The position numbers and the translations under genes are program-made. This document shows positions 5,963 through 6,847 of a stretch of DNA of 6,847 nucleotides, in pieces. The notes under the pieces were generated by a model. It was given only the letters and a program-made list of their open reading frames with translations, made no database searches and was not told the DNA's origin. This DNA is from a bacterium (lineage in GTDB: Bacteria > Fidelibacterota > Marinisomatia > Marinisomatales > JAHJCW01): contig JAHJCW010000202.1 in the NCBI GenBank assembly GCA_018812885.1, positions 1-6,847 on the forward strand. Direction: 5' to 3'. Each line of letters opens with the position of its first letter. The first letter of the stretch is position 1.

Positions 5963-6715
5963 CTATTTTACAGTACTTAGCCTATCAATAAACTCCCTAC
6001 TTTTCTTTGCGATTAATTCTTTATCATAATCCAAAGGTGCAACATGATAGGAATTTTCCAACCAAATCAATTCTTTATCTTTTGACCCCAGTTTTTTCAT
6101 CGTGTAGGTTGCACTTATTTTTGGAACAACATGATCTTCTCTTGATTTAAAAATAAGAAATGGCTGCGAAATATTCGGCTGCATTTTTTTTACTTCTTTC
6201 AGCATTTTCAGCATTTCATTAATTCCATTGGTGGGCGTTCTCTCATAAGCAATTTCTTTGAAAGCGGGATCTTTTATGTCAGATGCAACAGCCGGAACAG
6301 ATTTAATGAATATTTTTAAAATGGGAACAAACCACATTATAGGATTTGTAAATTTACTGGCATGATTGATTAATATTGTACCTTTGATCTCAGGATGTTT
6401 ACCCGTTAGGTAAAGGGCAAGTCCGCCACCAAGTGATAAACCACAAAGGAATATTTTGGAACATCTTTCATGTAATTTTGTTAGTGCTTTTTCCAAATCA
6501 TCCACCCAATCTGTGTATTTTATAGAATTCATATCCTGCCATTTTGTGCCGTGTCCGGAAAGTCCGGGTAATTCAACATTGTAACCGGCTTCAGCAAATT
6601 GTTTGGCAAGATACTCCATTGAAGACGTTGTTGAGGTGATTCCATGAATTACCAGAACGCCAACTTCACTTTCTGTAATATGTGAGAATGGTTGATGATA
6701 TTTTGTAAGATCCAT
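5963..6715 (-). CDS. Alpha/beta hydrolase, Est30 carboxylesterase / monoacylglycerol lipase-like
   Basis: This 250-residue cytoplasmic serine hydrolase probably cleaves short- to medium-chain esters or monoacylglycerols. The nucleophile elbow G-L-S-L-G-G places the serine at S94. The likely acid is D194 (SREDHVVP) and the likely base is H224 (NSYHVAP); HGIT (24-27) gives the oxyanion region. From memory, Geobacillus Est30 has its triad at Ser94, Asp193 and His223, almost the same numbering. I chose the ATG at 6713-6715 over an in-frame TTG 15 nt upstream because a strong GGGAGGA sits 6 nt before the ATG and would be coding in the longer version. The gene starts 2 nt after the glycerol kinase stop, so the pair is probably co-transcribed. 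That context favours a glycerol ester as substrate: release of glycerol, then phosphorylation. No signal peptide is visible. Confidence 0.88.
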   Translation of the reverse strand: MDLTKYHQPFSHITESEVGVLVIHGITSTTSSMEYLAKQFAEAGYNVELPGLSGHGTKWQDMNSIKYTDWVDDLEKALTKLHERCSKIFLCGLSLGGGLALYLTGKHPEIKGTILINHASKFTNPIMWFVPILKIFIKSVPAVASDIKDPAFKEIAYERTPTNGINEMLKMLKEVKKMQPNISQPFLIFKSREDHVVPKISATYTMKKLGSKDKELIWLENSYHVAPLDYDKELIAKKSREFIDRLSTVK

Positions 6716-6717
6716 TT

Positions 6718-6847
6718 TTATTCCTCCCAATCAAGCGAACGCTTAACCGCTTTCTGCCATTGATTGTATAATTTTGTTCTTTTATTTTCATTCATTGTTG
6801 AATTCCAGACTTTTTTCTCTTTCCAATTTTTCTGTAATTCCTTTGTA
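6718..6847 (-). CDS. glpK: Glycerol kinase, C-terminal fragment (partial, 5' end outside window)
   Basis: On the minus strand an open frame runs in from the right edge for 42 full codons to a TAA at 6720-6718. Its end, W-Q-K-A-V-K-R-S-L-D-W-E-E, matches the well-known glycerol kinase C-terminus (E. coli GlpK ends with W-K-K-A-V-K-R-A-M-A-W-E-E plus a short tail). The preceding W-K-E-K-K-V-W segment fits the linker helix before it. GlpK phosphorylates glycerol to glycerol 3-phosphate with ATP in the cytoplasm. The sugar-kinase domains are outside the window, so only the last C-terminal helices are seen. The hydrolase gene starts 2 nt later on the same strand. Another FGGY-family kinase is possible but less likely given this ending. 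Confidence 0.88.
   Translation of the reverse strand, partial: TKELQKNWKEKKVWNSTMNENKRTKLYNQWQKAVKRSLDWEE
6722..6728 (-). promoter_or_regulatory. Shine-Dalgarno deciding the hydrolase start, embedded in the end of glpK
   Basis: GGGAGGA on the minus strand lies 6 nt before the ATG at 6715-6713 and overlaps the last codons of glycerol kinase (W-E-E-stop). It selects the ATG start over the upstream TTG and suggests translational coupling of the two genes. Confidence 0.75.

Noticed and set aside
6716..6730. Longer hydrolase start at TTG 6730 (adds M-G-G-I-K)
   Set aside because: The added codons are the Shine-Dalgarno sequence of the ATG at 6715 and overlap the glpK end; triad numbering from the ATG also fits Est30.

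Overview
This is an AT-rich stretch of bacterial DNA, densely coding, with Shine-Dalgarno-type start sites (GGAGG, AAGGA, AGGA) and several TTG/GTG starts. It holds part of a [NiFe]-hydrogenase locus and, at the right edge, the end of a glycerol-use locus. The gene set points to an anaerobic or facultative, hydrogen-metabolising bacterium. An FCB-type lineage such as Ignavibacteria or Calditrichota would fit the composition and gene style, but this is only a guess; nothing here fixes the taxon.

Left, plus strand (1-4097): a tightly packed operon whose start lies outside the window. It contains the last codons of a probable hydrogenase small subunit, the nickel-binding large subunit, its C-terminal-processing endopeptidase, a receiver-only response regulator, a membrane histidine kinase with a RegB-like GG-x-x-x-PF motif, and a small protein made only of two ACT domains resembling the regulatory tail of aspartokinase. 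From the protease onward every junction overlaps (8, 8 and 4 nt), so the last four genes are probably translationally coupled. The first half builds a cytoplasmic, probably group 3-type hydrogenase. The second half looks like a signalling module that senses redox or quinone state, perhaps together with a small ligand.

Middle, minus strand (4105-5875): hypE, which makes the cyanide ligands of the NiFe active site, followed 13 nt later by a NicO/UreH-type membrane protein with a His-rich loop, likely a nickel (or cobalt) transporter. This pair converges on the hydrogenase operon with a 7-nt gap and no visible terminator. It serves the same enzyme by supplying cofactor assembly and probably metal.

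Right, minus strand (5963-6847): the C-terminus of glycerol kinase (glpK), then 2 nt later an Est30/monoacylglycerol-lipase-like alpha/beta hydrolase. Together they suggest release of glycerol from an acylglycerol or other ester and its phosphorylation. The 87-nt gap before hypE holds only a weak promoter-like hexamer.

The most interesting item is the three-gene sensory module (receiver, RegB-like kinase, tandem ACT) embedded in the hydrogenase operon downstream of the maturation protease. No RNA genes, CRISPR arrays, insertion sequences or gene-free stretches above 100 nt were seen.
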